This document shows, in pieces, positions 11,231-25,164 of a DNA stretch of 64,000 bases. This stretch comes from Enterobacteriaceae bacterium RIT691. Its GTDB lineage: Bacteria; Pseudomonadota; Gammaproteobacteria; Enterobacterales; Enterobacteriaceae. Both the position numbers and the translations under genes were made by a program. Numbering within the stretch: the first letter of the stretch is position 1; the number at the start of each line of letters is the position of its first letter. The notes below the pieces were generated by a model. That model saw nothing but the letters and a program-made list of their open reading frames with translations. It ran no database searches and had not been told where the DNA came from. The stretch spans positions 310,001 to 374,000 of the forward strand of contig WJYM01000001.1 of the NCBI GenBank assembly GCA_009668205.1. Direction: 5' to 3'.

Positions 11231-11791
11231 ATGAAGAAGATGTTGTTTGTGGCCGTGTTGATGGTTAGCGGCCTGTTGTCAGGCTGCAATAAGTTGACGC
11301 AGTACACGGTAAGCGAGCAGGAAATTAATCAGGCGCTGCAAAAGCACAATAATTTCTCCAAAGATATTGGTCTGCCCGGCGTCGCGGATGCCCACATTGT
11401 GCTGACCAACCTCTCCAGCGCAATTGGCCGCGAAGAGCCGAATAAAGTCACGTTGAACGGGGTCGCCAATCTTGAGATGACGTCGCTGTTTGGCAACCAG
11501 AAAGCGACCATCGACCTCAAACTGAAGGCGCTGCCGGTGTTTAACAAAGAACAGGGCGCTATCTTCCTACAGGAAATGGAAGTGGTGGACGCGAAGGTGA
11601 AACCCGAGAAAATGCAGTCGGTGGTGCAAACCATGCTGCCTTATCTGAATCAGTCGCTGCGCAGCTACTTCAACAAACAGCCTGCTTATGTGCTGCGTGA
11701 GGATGCCAGTGAAGGTGAAGCCATGGCGAAGAAGCTGGCCAAAGGAATCGAAGTGAAGCCGGGTGAAATTGTTATCCCGTTCACCAACTGA
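11231..11791 (+). CDS. yceB: YceB, DUF1439 lipoprotein
   Basis: A predicted lipoprotein of the DUF1439 family, with a tubular lipid-binding-like fold in known structures; its role is not settled. The 186-residue product has a signal peptide and a clear lipobox (LLSGC, Cys at residue 18). The mature sequence starts NKLTQYTVSEQEINQALQKH and the protein ends EVKPGEIVIPFTN. Length equals E. coli YceB. It stands where grxB-yceB would be in K-12, directly after mdtH. Confidence 0.95.
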   Translation: MKKMLFVAVLMVSGLLSGCNKLTQYTVSEQEINQALQKHNNFSKDIGLPGVADAHIVLTNLSSAIGREEPNKVTLNGVANLEMTSLFGNQKATIDLKLKALPVFNKEQGAIFLQEMEVVDAKVKPEKMQSVVQTMLPYLNQSLRSYFNKQPAYVLREDASEGEAMAKKLAKGIEVKPGEIVIPFTN

Positions 11792-11812
11792 TTTCCCGGC
11801 AGAGGCATTCAC

Positions 11813-11835
11813 AGGGCGCGCAAGCGCCCTTTTTT
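11813..11835 (+). terminator. Rho-independent terminator after yceB
   Basis: Stem AGGGCGC / GCGCCCT with a four-base loop followed by five further T residues, 22 bp after the yceB stop. It isolates yceB from the pyrC promoter. Confidence 0.9.
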
Positions 11836-11869
11836 ACGCGCATCCCTTTTTTCACACAAAAGAGTGCAA

Positions 11870-11885
11870 AGGAAAACGTTTCCGC
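11870..11885. promoter_or_regulatory. PurR operator of pyrC
   Basis: AGGAAAACGTTTCCGC, a palindromic match to the PurR box (centre AACGTT). E. coli pyrC has a PurR box at the equivalent place and is repressed by PurR with hypoxanthine or guanine. It is 53 bp before the pyrC start. Confidence 0.85.
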
Positions 11886-11898
11886 TTATCCTTAGTGC

Positions 11899-11929
11899 CC
11901 GGCGAAAATAGCCCTTATTAACCAGCCGG
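11899..11929 (+). promoter_or_regulatory. pyrC leader hairpin for pyrimidine control
   Basis: CCGGC at 11899-11903 can pair with GCCGG at 11925-11929, the second half covering the pyrC ribosome site (GCCGGAG). In E. coli and Salmonella the transcription start inside the C/G run shifts with the CTP/GTP ratio; longer CTP-started transcripts form this hairpin and hide the ribosome site. The sequence parts needed for this are all conserved here; the mechanism is inferred from those relatives. Confidence 0.75.
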
Positions 11930-11937
11930 AGCCTTCC

Positions 11938-12984
11938 ATGACAGCCCAACCCCAGCGACTGAAAATCCGCCGTCCCGACGACTGGCATATCCATCTTCGC
12001 GATGGCGATATGCTGAAAACCGTCGTGCCTTATACCAGCGAAGTGTATGGTCGCGCGATTGTGATGCCGAATCTGGTGCCGCCAATCACCACGGTTGATG
12101 CCGCTATTGCCTATCGCCAGCGCATTCTTGATGCCGTTCCGGCGGGTCACGATTTCACACCACTGATGACCTGCTATCTCACCGATACGCTGGATCCGGC
12201 TGAGCTGGAGCGTGGGTTCAATGACGGCGTGTTCACGGCGGCAAAACTGTATCCTGCGAACGCGACGACCAACTCCAGCCACGGTGTAACCAGCATCGAT
12301 GCCATTATGCCGGTGCTTGAGCGGATGGAAAAACTGGGCATGCCGCTGCTGGTCCACGGTGAAGTCACTCACGCTGAGATAGACATTTTCGACCGTGAAG
12401 CCCGGTTTATTGACAGCGTGATGGAGCCGATGCGCAAACGCCTGCCGGGGCTGAAAGTGGTGTTTGAACATATCACCACCAAAGATGCCGCGGAGTACGT
12501 GCGTGATGGCAACGAGCTGTTAGCAGCCACCATTACCCCACAGCACCTGATGTTCAACCGCAACCACATGCTGGTCGGCGGCGTGCGCCCGCACCTGTAC
12601 TGCCTGCCGATCCTTAAGCGCAACATTCATCAACAGGCGCTGCGTGAACTGGTCGCCAGCGGTTTTGAGCGTACCTTCCTTGGCACAGACTCCGCACCGC
12701 ATGCTCGCCACCGTAAAGAAGCCAGCTGCGGCTGCGCGGGCTGTTTTAACGCCCCAACGGCGCTTGCAAGCTATGCCACCGTGTTTGAAGAAATGAAGGC
12801 GTTGCAGCATTTTGAAGCCTTCTGCTCTCTCAACGGACCGCGTTTCTACGGCCTGCCGGTCAATGAAACCTTTATTGAGCTCGAACGTACGCAGACGCAG
12901 GTCGTCGAGAGCATTGCCCTCACCGACGACACGCTGATTCCGTTCCTGGCGGGTGAAAGCGTGAACTGGAGCGTGAAGCTCTAA
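11938..12984 (+). CDS. pyrC: Dihydroorotase PyrC
   Basis: PyrC makes dihydroorotate from carbamoyl-aspartate, the third step of pyrimidine synthesis. The 348-residue class II enzyme shows the binuclear zinc ligands and carbamylated lysine: [10 protein letters not shown] near residue 16, [17 protein letters not shown] around residue 103 (the Lys), [18 protein letters not shown], and [12 protein letters not shown] (the catalytic Asp). Length matches E. coli (348). It has its own promoter region with PurR box and leader hairpin, and precedes dinI. Confidence 0.98.
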   Translation: MTAQPQRLKIRRPDDWHIHLRDGDMLKTVVPYTSEVYGRAIVMPNLVPPITTVDAAIAYRQRILDAVPAGHDFTPLMTCYLTDTLDPAELERGFNDGVFTAAKLYPANATTNSSHGVTSIDAIMPVLERMEKLGMPLLVHGEVTHAEIDIFDREARFIDSVMEPMRKRLPGLKVVFEHITTKDAAEYVRDGNELLAATITPQHLMFNRNHMLVGGVRPHLYCLPILKRNIHQQALRELVASGFERTFLGTDSAPHARHRKEASCGCAGCFNAPTALASYATVFEEMKALQHFEAFCSLNGPRFYGLPVNETFIELERTQTQVVESIALTDDTLIPFLAGESVNWSVKL

Positions 12985-13020
12985 AAAAGTGGTTGTCCCC
13001 TGTTGTAAGTTACCTAAACT

Positions 13021-13040
13021 AACTGTATAAATATCCAGTA
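13021..13040. promoter_or_regulatory. LexA box of dinI
   Basis: AACTGTATAAATATCCAGTA, with the CTGT-N8-CCAG core of the SOS box, 20 bp upstream of the dinI start. It fits LexA repression of dinI as known in E. coli. Confidence 0.9.
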
Positions 13041-13059
13041 TATTAACAGGGGGCAAACC

Positions 13060-13305
13060 ATGCGTATTGAAGTGACTATTGCCAAAACTACCGTATTACC
13101 TGCGGGCGCGATCGATGCGCTGAGCAGTGAGCTTACCCGTCGGATCCTCAACCAATTTCCCGACCGTGACGGCCAGGTGAGCGTGCGCTATGCCGCCGCC
13201 AACAACCTTTCCGTTATCGGCGCGCCAAAAGAAGACAAAGACCGCATCAGCGAAATTCTCCAGGAGACCTGGGAAAGCGCCGATGATTGGTTCATCACAG
13301 ACTAA
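13060..13305 (+). CDS. dinI: DNA damage-inducible protein DinI
   Basis: DinI is an SOS protein that binds and steadies RecA filaments and so tunes LexA and UmuD cleavage. The 81-residue product starts MRIEVTIAKTTVLPAGAIDA and has the acidic C-terminal helix (EDKDRISEILQETWESADDW) used to contact RecA. Length matches E. coli (81). AGGGGGC lies before the ATG and a LexA box overlaps the promoter. Confidence 0.97.
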   Translation: MRIEVTIAKTTVLPAGAIDALSSELTRRILNQFPDRDGQVSVRYAAANNLSVIGAPKEDKDRISEILQETWESADDWFITD

Positions 13306-13337
13306 AAAACCTACGCTCCATCATTGTGTTATCTCTT

Positions 13338-13359
13338 GCCGGGTCGCCCCGGCTTTTTT
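13338..13359 (+). terminator. Rho-independent terminator after dinI
   Basis: GCCGGG / CCCGGC stem with a four-base loop followed by six T, 33 bp after the dinI stop. The next 220 bp are AT-rich and hold no gene; they should contain the bssS promoter. Confidence 0.9.
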
Positions 13360-13586
13360 ATTTTCGCTGTTTTTTTAACCTTTTTCTTATTGCTTTGTTC
13401 ATCGTTAAAAAAAATAACGAACTTATCGCCGGTTTATTGTTCAAAAAAACGGGTAATCAAAAAAAGAGGTTGCAGTTGGCTTAGAAATTCGAATATTTTC
13501 AGAGTTGTTGATATAATTACTTTGCTTCAGAAAACATGCATTGAACCTCGAACCGTTGTCTTTAAACACGCAAATAAGGGGTTATC

Positions 13587-13841
13587 ATGGAAAAGAATAA
13601 TGAAGTCATCCAGACCCATCCTCTTGTCGGATGGGACATCAGCACCGTCGATAGCTACGACGCCCTGATGCTGCGCCTGCACTACCAGAACCCCGCACTA
13701 ACGAGCAATCATGAAGCAGAGATCGGTCAAACCTTGTGGTTAACGACCGATGTGGCCCGCCAATTTATTTCTATCTTAGAAGCGGGCATCGCCAAAATAG
13801 AGTCAGGCGAATTCCAGGAAAACGAGTATCGTCGGCATTAG
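13587..13841 (+). CDS. bssS: Biofilm regulator BssS (YceP)
   Basis: BssS is a small protein that in E. coli affects biofilm formation through indole and autoinducer-2 related signalling; the mechanism is not known. The 84-residue product reads MEKNNEVIQTHPLVGWDIST at the start and has VARQFISILEAGIAKIESGE near the end, near-identical to the E. coli protein in pattern and length. AAGGGG precedes the ATG. It is followed by a GGCACC/GGTGCC hairpin at 13867-13882 with a weak T run. Confidence 0.94.
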   Translation: MEKNNEVIQTHPLVGWDISTVDSYDALMLRLHYQNPALTSNHEAEIGQTLWLTTDVARQFISILEAGIAKIESGEFQENEYRRH

Positions 13842-13956
13842 TTCTGATGCTGAAATTCCACTGACAGGCACCTGCGGGTGCCTTAATTATTTGTCGCTTG
13901 TCACCTGACTGCAGATTAATTACCCTGCTAATAAGCAAAAATGCCGAGAGAAACGC

Positions 13957-15075
13957 ATGAATTACGATTTAATTATTGTTGGCAGCGGCTCAGTCGGTGC
14001 TGCAGCAGGTTACTATGCTTCCCGCGCCGGGTTGTCAGTACTGATGATCGATGCTCATCTGCCGCCGCACACCGAGGGCAGCCATCACGGTGATACCCGT
14101 TTGATTCGCCATGCCTATGGCGAAGGAGAAAAGTACGTTCCGCTGGTGCTCAGAGCCCAGACGTTATGGGATGAACTGGCACAGCTCAGCGGCGAGCCGA
14201 TTTTTGAACAAACCGGGGTAGTGAATCTTGGCCCGGCGCACTCCACGTTTCTGCGTAACGTTGAACACAGCGCCCGCCAGTTTGGCCTGGACGTAGAAAA
14301 AATGGATGCCCAGACGCTGATGAAGCGCTGGCCAGAGATCCGTGTGCCGGACGATTACGTTGCCCTGTTTGAGCCTGCGTCTGGCGTGCTGAGAAGCGAA
14401 TTGGCGGTCAAAACCTGGATAGACCTGTCGCGCGAGGCAGGCTGTGCTCAGCTGTTTAACTGCCCGGTCACCCGCATTGACCATCAAGAGAATGGCGTCA
14501 CGGTCACCACGGCGGAAGGTCAGTACAGCAGCAAACGCCTGCTTCTCAGCGCCGGTACGTGGGTCACTAAGCTGCTGCCTGAACTTCCTCTCCAGCCGGT
14601 GCGTAAAGTCTTTGCCTGGTTCCAGGCGGATGGCCGTTACAGTCGCAAAAATAATTTCCCGGCCTTTACCGGTGAACTGCCCAATGGCGACCACTACTAC
14701 GGCTTCCCGGCAGAAGATAACGCCCTGAAGATAGGTAAGCACAATGGTGGGCAACTCATCTCCTCACCAGAAGAGCGTAAACCGTTTGCGGCGGTGGCCA
14801 CTGATGGCTCTGAGGCGTTTAATTTCCTGCGTCAGGTTCTGCCGGGCATTGGCGGCTGCCTGCACGGTGCGGCCTGTACCTACGACAACTCCCCGGATGA
14901 AGATTTCATTATCGACACCCTGCCAGGCCATGATGACACGCTGCTCATTACCGGGCTTAGCGGACACGGTTTCAAATTTGCCTCGGTGCTTGGTGAAATT
15001 GCCGCTGAGTTTGCCCAGGGCAAGCCTTCTGCTTTCGATTTAACCCCTTTCCGCTTAGCGCGGTTCAACCGGTAA
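13957..15075 (+). CDS. solA: N-methyl-L-tryptophan oxidase SolA
   Basis: SolA is a flavoprotein that oxidatively demethylates N-methyl-L-tryptophan and, less well, sarcosine. The 372-residue product has the FAD dinucleotide motif [20 protein letters not shown] at residues 4-23, the family [15 protein letters not shown] block, and a Cys (in [16 protein letters not shown] near residue 308) at the place of covalent FAD attachment in this family. Length matches E. coli (372). It is followed by a hairpin and yceO. Confidence 0.96.
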   Translation: MNYDLIIVGSGSVGAAAGYYASRAGLSVLMIDAHLPPHTEGSHHGDTRLIRHAYGEGEKYVPLVLRAQTLWDELAQLSGEPIFEQTGVVNLGPAHSTFLRNVEHSARQFGLDVEKMDAQTLMKRWPEIRVPDDYVALFEPASGVLRSELAVKTWIDLSREAGCAQLFNCPVTRIDHQENGVTVTTAEGQYSSKRLLLSAGTWVTKLLPELPLQPVRKVFAWFQADGRYSRKNNFPAFTGELPNGDHYYGFPAEDNALKIGKHNGGQLISSPEERKPFAAVATDGSEAFNFLRQVLPGIGGCLHGAACTYDNSPDEDFIIDTLPGHDDTLLITGLSGHGFKFASVLGEIAAEFAQGKPSAFDLTPFRLARFNR

Positions 15076-15086
15076 CAAACGTCAAA

Positions 15087-15108
15087 AAGCCCGGTCAGAG
15101 CCGGGCTT
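15087..15108 (+). terminator. Hairpin between solA and yceO
   Basis: AAGCCCGG / CCGGGCTT, an 8 bp stem with a six-base loop but no real T run afterwards. It may lower read-through or protect the solA message from 3' decay rather than end transcription. Confidence 0.55.
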
Positions 15109-15124
15109 CAACCAGGAGAGCGCT

Positions 15125-15238
15125 ATGCGTCGCCTGTATGAGTTACTGGTCAATAATATCCGCGAGCACTTCATCATCTGGCTGGTGCTGTGGTCGCTGC
15201 TGGCGATTATTGACCTGATTTACCTTTATTTTTACTGA
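15125..15238 (+). CDS. yceO: Small membrane protein YceO
   Basis: A 37-residue protein, MRRLYELLVNNIREHFIIWL and then a single hydrophobic helix ending YLYFY. It matches the C-terminal part of the 46-residue E. coli YceO, which is also next to solA. An AGGAG ribosome site precedes the ATG. The function is unknown; in E. coli it has been tied to biofilm and stress phenotypes only loosely. It is convergent with trhO, 3 bp apart. Confidence 0.85.
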   Translation: MRRLYELLVNNIREHFIIWLVLWSLLAIIDLIYLYFY

Positions 15239-15241
15239 CCG

Positions 15242-16291
15242 TTATTTCGGGTCCGGAATGCCCAGACGGGTATTCAGATGTCCGCGGGACTTGTTGAAAA
15301 TCTTGTTGCCATTTTCACGTCCCGCCCGGCGACGGCGCTGCTCTTCTTCAGGCAGTTGACTCTCTTCCTGGCATAGCTCACTGCAGCAGCCGCTGTACTT
15401 TTCGGCACACGCCGGACACTGAATAAACAGCAGATGACAACCGTCGTTGAGGCAGTTGGTGTGGGTATCACAAGGCGTGCCACACTGATGACAGTGGGCA
15501 ATCACATCGTCGGAGATACGCTCGCCCATACGCTCATCAAACACAAAGTTCTTGCCGATAAAACGCACCGGCAGCCCCTGTTCGCGCGCGCGACGGGCAT
15601 ACTCAATAATCCCGCCTTCAATGTGCCAGACCTTATTGAACCCTTTGTGCTTCATAAAGGCGCTGGCCTTTTCACAACGAATGCCGCCGGTGCAGTACAT
15701 GACGATTTTTTTGTCACGGTACTCTTCCATCATCTCCACCGCTTTGGGCAGCTGGTCACGGAAGGTATCGGCCGGAATTTCCATCGCGTTTTCAAAGTGC
15801 CCGACTTCGTATTCGTAGTGATTACGCATATCGATAAACACCGCGTCAGGATCGTCGAGCATCGCGTTGACCTCTGCGGCTTTCAGGTAGGCACCTACGT
15901 CGCTTGCATCAAACGTCGGATCGTCGATGCCGTCGGCAACGATGCGATCCCGCACTTTCATGCGCAGTACCCAGAAGGATTTCCCGTCGTCATCCAGCGC
16001 AATATTCAGACGCAGATGGTTCAACGCCGGGTCAAAGCCGTACAGCAGCTCGCGGAAAGCCTCAAATTTGCTTTGCGGCACGCTGATTTGCGCGTTAATC
16101 CCTTCGTGAGCGAGGTAAATACGCCCGAAGACGCTGAGCGCCGAAAATGCCTGATACAGCGCATCACGCGTGGCTTTGGGGTCAACGATGGTGAAATATT
16201 TATAGAATGAAACAGTGGTGCGCGGCTCGGTTTCGGCCAACATTTGCGCTTTCAGCTGCTCATTCGAGATGCGGTTATGCAGCACTGGCAT
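15242..16291 (-). CDS. trhO: tRNA uridine-34 hydroxylase TrhO (YceA), rhodanese family
   Basis: TrhO hydroxylates U34 of certain tRNAs to ho5U, in an oxygen-dependent reaction that starts the cmo5U/mcmo5U pathway. The 349-residue product, from [20 protein letters not shown], has an N-terminal acylphosphatase-like domain, a central rhodanese domain with the active loop [12 protein letters not shown], and a cysteine-rich C-terminal segment ([14 protein letters not shown] ... CC). The E. coli protein is 350 residues. The frame is open 15 codons upstream but the family start is at 16291. In K-12 yceI and yceJ lie between this gene and yceO; here they are absent. Confidence 0.96.
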   Translation of the reverse strand: MPVLHNRISNEQLKAQMLAETEPRTTVSFYKYFTIVDPKATRDALYQAFSALSVFGRIYLAHEGINAQISVPQSKFEAFRELLYGFDPALNHLRLNIALDDDGKSFWVLRMKVRDRIVADGIDDPTFDASDVGAYLKAAEVNAMLDDPDAVFIDMRNHYEYEVGHFENAMEIPADTFRDQLPKAVEMMEEYRDKKIVMYCTGGIRCEKASAFMKHKGFNKVWHIEGGIIEYARRAREQGLPVRFIGKNFVFDERMGERISDDVIAHCHQCGTPCDTHTNCLNDGCHLLFIQCPACAEKYSGCCSELCQEESQLPEEEQRRRRAGRENGNKIFNKSRGHLNTRLGIPDPK

Positions 16292-16511
16292 GGTGTTGAT
16301 TCCTACAATCATCAATGAGAATTTCGCGGGCGGCATGATATAGCATGTGCTGCGAATTTACATCCCCTCATTTTGCGCTACATTTCTCTCACTTTACATC
16401 GTAAAACAGCACATCGCACGCCGCTGGCCGCGTATCGCCCGCTGGCCCGAATTGGGCAGAGGGAAAAAAAAGTGCGATACTGGGCAAAGTAGTCAGAATA
16501 AAAGGAATGAG

Positions 16512-17435
16512 ATGACCCATTTACCTAAATTTTCCGCCTCGCTGCTCCACCCGCGCCACTGGTTAAGCTGGTTCGGAGTTGGCGTTTTATGGCTCGTGGT
16601 TCAACTGCCCTACCCCGTTCTCTATCGCCTTGGTACTTCACTGGGCCGACTTTCGCTGCGGCTGATGAAACGACGCTCGCACATTGCTTACCGTAATCTG
16701 GAACTCTGCTTTCCCGATATGCCGGAAAGCGAGCGCCATCAGTGGGTCGTCAAAAATTTCGAATCCGTCGGGATGGGGCTGATGGAAACCGGCATGGCCT
16801 GGTTTTGGTCGGATAAGCGTATGGCGCGCTGGAGTGACGCCAGCGGCGTCGAGCATATCCGGGCGCTGGAGGCAGAGAAAAAAGGGATCCTGCTTATCGG
16901 CATCCATTTTTTGACCCTCGAAATCGGGGCCCGCATGTTTGGCCTGCACGCCTCGCCGGGGATTGGCGTCTATCGCCCGAACGATAACCCGGTTATCGAC
17001 CTGGTGCAGACGTGGGGTCGCATGCGTTCCAATAAAGACATGCTCGACCGCAAAGATCTGAAAGGCATGATCCGCGCCCTGAAAAACGGCGAAGTGATCT
17101 GGTATGCGCCAGACCATGACTACGGCCCCCAGGGCAGCGTCTTCGTGCCGCTGTTTGCCGTAGACCAGGCCGCGACCACCTCCGGCACATACACACTTGC
17201 ACGTATGTCGAAGGCCTGCATTGTGCCTTTCGTGCCGCGCCGCAAACCGGATGGTAAGGGCTATGAGCTGGTTATCCTTGATGCCGAATGCTCTCCCCCG
17301 CTTGAGGATGCCGAAAGCACCGCCGCGTGGATGAATAACGTGATCGAAAAATGCATTCTGATGGCGCCAGAGCAGTATATGTGGCTGCATCGACGCTTTA
17401 AGACTCGCCCGGAAGGCGTACCGTCACGCTATTAA
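16512..17435 (+). CDS. lpxL: Lipid A lauroyltransferase LpxL (HtrB)
   Basis: LpxL adds the first secondary acyl chain (laurate) to Kdo2-lipid IVA at the inner membrane. The 307-residue product, from [20 protein letters not shown], has an N-terminal membrane anchor and the HX4E acyltransferase motif as HFLTLE near residue 133, followed by [19 protein letters not shown] and the [10 protein letters not shown] block. E. coli LpxL is 306 residues. AGGAATGAG stands before the ATG. It is divergent from trhO. Confidence 0.97.
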   Translation: MTHLPKFSASLLHPRHWLSWFGVGVLWLVVQLPYPVLYRLGTSLGRLSLRLMKRRSHIAYRNLELCFPDMPESERHQWVVKNFESVGMGLMETGMAWFWSDKRMARWSDASGVEHIRALEAEKKGILLIGIHFLTLEIGARMFGLHASPGIGVYRPNDNPVIDLVQTWGRMRSNKDMLDRKDLKGMIRALKNGEVIWYAPDHDYGPQGSVFVPLFAVDQAATTSGTYTLARMSKACIVPFVPRRKPDGKGYELVILDAECSPPLEDAESTAAWMNNVIEKCILMAPEQYMWLHRRFKTRPEGVPSRY

Positions 17436-17445
17436 TCTGCTGTTT

Positions 17446-17478
17446 GTGTGCCGGATAAGCGAAGCGCATCCGGCACAC
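17446..17478. repeat. REP-type palindrome between lpxL and mdtG
   Basis: GTGTGCCGGATAAGCGAAG then CGCATCCGGCACAC, an imperfect palindrome with the classic REP/PU features (GCCGGAT...CGCTTCGC...ATCCGGC). It is 10 bp after the lpxL stop and probably stabilises the 3' end of that message or binds gyrase/Pol I as REPs do in E. coli. Confidence 0.85.
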
Positions 17479-17613
17479 TCCCTGTTTGTCACTATTCCTC
17501 TCTTTTTCCCCTTCACCTTTATCCTCATTGATTGCAGTCATGGTTTCTCAGGCGCATAATTAGCATGCTTATTACTTCTTCGTTAAACGATGTGCAGGAT
17601 CACCCGGACCCTT

Positions 17614-18864
17614 ATGCTCTCCTCAGATGCCCCCATAAACTGGAAACGGAATCTCACCATCGCCTGGATTGGCTGTTTTCTTACCGGCGCGGCGTTCAGC
17701 CTGGTCATGCCCTTCCTGCCGCTGTATGTCGAACAGCTCGGCGTCACCGGCCACAGTGCGTTGAACATGTGGTCCGGGCTGGTATTCAGTATTACCTTCC
17801 TGTTCTCGGCGATTGCCTCGCCGTTCTGGGGAGGGCTTGCCGACCGAAAGGGACGCAAAATCATGCTATTACGCTCGGCGCTCGGGATGGGCATTGTGAT
17901 GGTGCTGATGGGATTTGCACAGAATATCTGGCAGTTTCTCATTTTGCGCGCGCTGCTGGGTCTGCTGGGAGGGTTTATCCCCAATGCCAATGCGCTGATC
18001 GCCACCCAAATTCCCCGTCATAAAAGCGGCTGGGCATTAGGCACCTTGTCTACCGGCGGGGTGAGCGGCGCGCTGCTGGGGCCATTAGCCGGAGGATTGC
18101 TGGCCGACAGCTACGGGCTGCGTCCGGTGTTCTTTATCACCGCCAGCGTGCTGTTTCTCTGTTTTCTGCTGACGCTGCTGTTTATTCGTGAACAGTTTGT
18201 CCCGGTAAACAAAAAAGAGATGCTGCACGCCAAAGAGGTCTTCACCTCACTGAAAAGCCCGAAGCTGGTGCTGAGTCTGTTTATCACCACGCTGATAATC
18301 CAGGTCGCCACCGGCTCTATCGCGCCCATTCTGACGCTGTATGTACGTGAACTGGCGGGGAACGTCAGCAATATCGCGTTTATCAGCGGCATGATTGCGT
18401 CCGTGCCGGGCGTGGCCGCGCTCCTGAGCGCCCCGCGGCTGGGCAAACTCGGCGACAGAATTGGCCCGGAGAAAATCCTGATTGCCGCGCTGGTGATTTC
18501 AGTGCTGCTGCTTATCCCGATGGCATTTGTACAGACGCCGTGGCAGCTTGGCCTGCTGCGTTTCCTGCTGGGCGCCGCCGATGGTGCGCTGCTGCCCGCC
18601 GTGCAAACGCTGTTGGTTTATAACTCGACTAATCAGATAGCCGGGCGCATTTTCAGCTACAACCAGTCGTTTCGCGATATCGGCAACGTCACCGGGCCGC
18701 TGATGGGGGCTTCAGTCTCCGCCAGCTATGGTTTTCGCACCGTCTTCATGGTGACTGCGGGCGTAGTACTTTTTAACGCCATCTACACCGGTTTGAGCAT
18801 GCGGCGCACTCAACAGCAGGCGGCCATTGCCGCAGAGCAAAAAGATCCCACGGCAGCCAATTAA
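17614..18864 (+). CDS. mdtG: Multidrug efflux MFS transporter MdtG
   Basis: MdtG is a 12-helix MFS exporter; in E. coli it gives resistance to fosfomycin and deoxycholate and belongs to the SoxS/MarA/Rob regulon. The 416-residue product, counted from [20 protein letters not shown], has motif A as [20 protein letters not shown] after helix 2 and a repeat of that motif in the second half ([15 protein letters not shown]). E. coli MdtG is 408 residues. An upstream Met would add eight residues. It precedes mysB. Confidence 0.95.
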   Translation: MLSSDAPINWKRNLTIAWIGCFLTGAAFSLVMPFLPLYVEQLGVTGHSALNMWSGLVFSITFLFSAIASPFWGGLADRKGRKIMLLRSALGMGIVMVLMGFAQNIWQFLILRALLGLLGGFIPNANALIATQIPRHKSGWALGTLSTGGVSGALLGPLAGGLLADSYGLRPVFFITASVLFLCFLLTLLFIREQFVPVNKKEMLHAKEVFTSLKSPKLVLSLFITTLIIQVATGSIAPILTLYVRELAGNVSNIAFISGMIASVPGVAALLSAPRLGKLGDRIGPEKILIAALVISVLLLIPMAFVQTPWQLGLLRFLLGAADGALLPAVQTLLVYNSTNQIAGRIFSYNQSFRDIGNVTGPLMGASVSASYGFRTVFMVTAGVVLFNAIYTGLSMRRTQQQAAIAAEQKDPTAAN

Positions 18865-18958
18865 TCCATCCGGATGATTTTTGTAGCGCCGGGTTTGCTA
18901 AAGCCAAACTTCGTCTATTCTTTTCCTGAAATCCACATCAAATTGCAGGGAGAATGAG

Positions 18959-19333
18959 ATGACCATGTATGCCACACTCGACGAAGCTATTGATGCGGCT
19001 CGTGAAGAGTTCGCTGCGGATAATCCCAACGCCGGGGAAAGCGAAGCCAGCGTTCAGCAATTTAATCTACAAAAATACATCCTGCAGGACGGCGATATTA
19101 TGTGGCAGGCCGAATTCTTCGCCGACGACAGTGAAGAAGGCGAATGTCTGCCGATGCTCAGTGGCGAGGCCGCGCAAAGCGTGTTCGACGGCGATTTTGA
19201 TGAGATTGAGCTCACCCAGGAGTGGATTGAAGAAAACACGCTGCACGAATGGGACGAAGGTGAGTTTCAGCTGGAGCCGCCGCTGGACACCGAAGAGGGT
19301 CAGACAGCGGCCGATGAATGGGACGAACGCTGA
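18959..19333 (+). CDS. mysB: Acidic protein MysB (MsyB)
   Basis: A very acidic 124-residue protein that, when overproduced in E. coli, suppresses secY24 and secA51 secretion defects; the normal role is unclear. The sequence starts MTMYATLDEAIDAAREEFAA and ends with DTEEGQTAADEWDER; more than a quarter of the residues are Asp or Glu. Length matches E. coli (124). A GGGAGAATGAG ribosome site precedes the ATG. It converges with yceK with no gap. Confidence 0.95.
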   Translation: MTMYATLDEAIDAAREEFAADNPNAGESEASVQQFNLQKYILQDGDIMWQAEFFADDSEEGECLPMLSGEAAQSVFDGDFDEIELTQEWIEENTLHEWDEGEFQLEPPLDTEEGQTAADEWDER

Positions 19334-19579
19334 TTACTCATAGGGACCGTGGCTGGCATCAATCGGCAGCAGCAGGGTATCAAACACCAGCGAGAAAGGC
19401 AGGTCGAGGATCGTGATGTAGCGCCATGCGGAATCACGCACATCCCATTGCACGCCAGGATAGTACTGATTGCCATGCCCTTGCCCCGGGAAGGTTCGGC
19501 TGATAATGCTGCCGCAGCCACTCAGCAACAGCGCCATCAGGCAGACCGCAATAATTTTCACCCCACACCTCTTCTTCAT
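19334..19579 (-). CDS. yceK: YceK lipoprotein, DUF1375 family
   Basis: A small lipoprotein of the YceK/YidQ (DUF1375) family. The 81-residue product has a signal peptide and lipobox LLSGC (Cys at residue 22) and the family core SIISRTFPGQGHGNQYYPGV followed by a DLPFSLVFDTLLLPID motif. The function is unknown. Its stop codon abuts the mysB stop on the other strand. An AGGA ribosome site precedes the ATG. Confidence 0.93.
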   Translation of the reverse strand: MKKRCGVKIIAVCLMALLLSGCGSIISRTFPGQGHGNQYYPGVQWDVRDSAWRYITILDLPFSLVFDTLLLPIDASHGPYE

Positions 19580-19590
19580 GTCCTGCTAAA

Positions 19591-19618
19591 AAAATACCGG
19601 CCTTTCGACCGGTATTTT
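19591..19618 (-). terminator. Terminator of the opgGH operon
   Basis: AAAATACCGG / CCGGTATTTT, a 10 bp stem with an eight-base loop, followed in the minus direction by a run of seven T. It lies 25 bp after the opgH stop and just before yceK. Confidence 0.88.
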
Positions 19619-19643
19619 ACTTTTGCTTACTTTACCCTGAATT

Positions 19644-23778
<4,135 letters not shown>

Positions 23779-23970
23779 TCAAGCAATCCGACAACATAAT
23801 CCCTATTTTGTTCGCCTCAGTGGCCTACAGAGTAATCAATGCTCTGCAACCGCTTGCACTTTGCGTGCTTGTCCTGGAGACAGTCTTCCGGACTTAGTGT
23901 AGGGTTGCTGCGAATGTAACCTTTATCGCCTTTTGCGATAAGACGATTAGTCCGAGAATTCATTGATTTT

Positions 23971-25128
23971 ATGAATAAAGTACCTGCACAACGTGAATAT
24001 TTTCTGGACTCCATCCGCGCCTGGTTGATGCTGTTGGGGATCCCTTTTCACATTTCCCTGATTTACTCCAGTCATACCTGGCATGTGAACAGCGTTGAGC
24101 CCTCATGGTGGCTGACGCTCTTTAATGATTTCATTCACTCGTTTCGCATGCAGGTGTTTTTTGTCATTTCCGGTTATTTTTCCTATATGCTGTTTTTGCG
24201 CTATCCGATGAAGAAGTGGTGGAAAGTGCGGGTGGAGCGTGTCGGCATTCCGATGTTGACGGCCATTCCCTTGCTTACCGTGCCACAGTTTCTGATGCTT
24301 CAGCATGTCGAAGGAAAAACCGGAGACTGGCACACGCTGAGCTTTTATCAAAAGTACAATACGCTGGCCTGGGAACTGATCTCCCACCTGTGGTTCCTGC
24401 TGGTGCTGGTCGTGCTCACAAGCCTTGGGCTACTGCTGTTTAACGTGCTTAAGAAACGCCAGCTAACGCCGATTACGTCGTTCTCCAGTAATATGACGAT
24501 GGGCAAATTGACCCTGCTGTTCCTGGTGCTGGGCATTCTTTACGCCGCGATCCGTCGCACCCTGTTCATCGTCTACCCGCCCATTTTGAGCGATGGCTTG
24601 TTCAATTTCGTCGTGATGCAGACCCTTTTCTATCTGCCTTTCTTCGTGATTGGCGCACAGGCCTTTGTGAATCCCCGTGTAAAAACCCTGTTTACGACCC
24701 CCTCGCTGTGGTGCACGTTAGGCTCCGTACTGGGCTTTATCGCCTACCGTCTGAACCAGCACTATGGCTCAGGCGATGCCTGGATGTACGAAACAGAATA
24801 CGTGATTACGATGGTGCTGGGCCTGTGGATGGTCAACGTGGTCTTTGCCTTTGGGCATCGTATGCTGAACTTTAAATCGGCTCGCGTCACCTATTTCGTT
24901 AACGCATCCCTGTTTATCTATCTGGTGCATCACCCACTGACGCTGCTGTATGGCGCATGGATAGCGCCTGTTATTCACTCCAACACCCTTGGCTTCCTTA
25001 CCGGGTTGGTGTTTGTTGTTGGGATTGCGCTGGTCTTGTATGAACTGCATTTACGCGTTCCGCTGCTTCGTTTCCTGTTCTCCGGGAAACCGCAGCCCCA
25101 AAACGCGGTGCAACCCTCCGCACAATAA
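23971..25128 (+). CDS. opgC: Glucan succinyltransferase OpgC (MdoC)
   Basis: OpgC transfers succinyl groups to osmoregulated periplasmic glucans at the inner membrane. The 385-residue product is an acyltransferase-3 family membrane protein with ten predicted helices, beginning [20 protein letters not shown]; the catalytic-type His sits in [10 protein letters not shown] and the arginine-rich loop [16 protein letters not shown] follows. Length equals E. coli (385). It is divergent from opgGH across 252 bp that show no gene. Confidence 0.96.
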   Translation: MNKVPAQREYFLDSIRAWLMLLGIPFHISLIYSSHTWHVNSVEPSWWLTLFNDFIHSFRMQVFFVISGYFSYMLFLRYPMKKWWKVRVERVGIPMLTAIPLLTVPQFLMLQHVEGKTGDWHTLSFYQKYNTLAWELISHLWFLLVLVVLTSLGLLLFNVLKKRQLTPITSFSSNMTMGKLTLLFLVLGILYAAIRRTLFIVYPPILSDGLFNFVVMQTLFYLPFFVIGAQAFVNPRVKTLFTTPSLWCTLGSVLGFIAYRLNQHYGSGDAWMYETEYVITMVLGLWMVNVVFAFGHRMLNFKSARVTYFVNASLFIYLVHHPLTLLYGAWIAPVIHSNTLGFLTGLVFVVGIALVLYELHLRVPLLRFLFSGKPQPQNAVQPSAQ

Positions 25129-25134
25129 TCCCTG

Positions 25135-25164
25135 CTGACCGGGCTGTCTCTCCAGCCCGGTCAG
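25135..25164. terminator. Bidirectional terminator between opgC and clsC
   Basis: An 11 bp perfect stem CTGACCGGGCT / AGCCCGGTCAG. The clsC stop codon lies inside one arm. There is no long T run on either side, so termination strength is uncertain. Confidence 0.6.

Noticed and set aside
13324-13668. A 114-codon frame between dinI and bssS
   Set aside because: It crosses the dinI terminator and overlaps bssS out of frame; low-complexity AT-rich sequence.
15434-16210. A 258-codon open frame opposite trhO
   Set aside because: Shadow of the trhO coding sequence; no family similarity and no promoter context.
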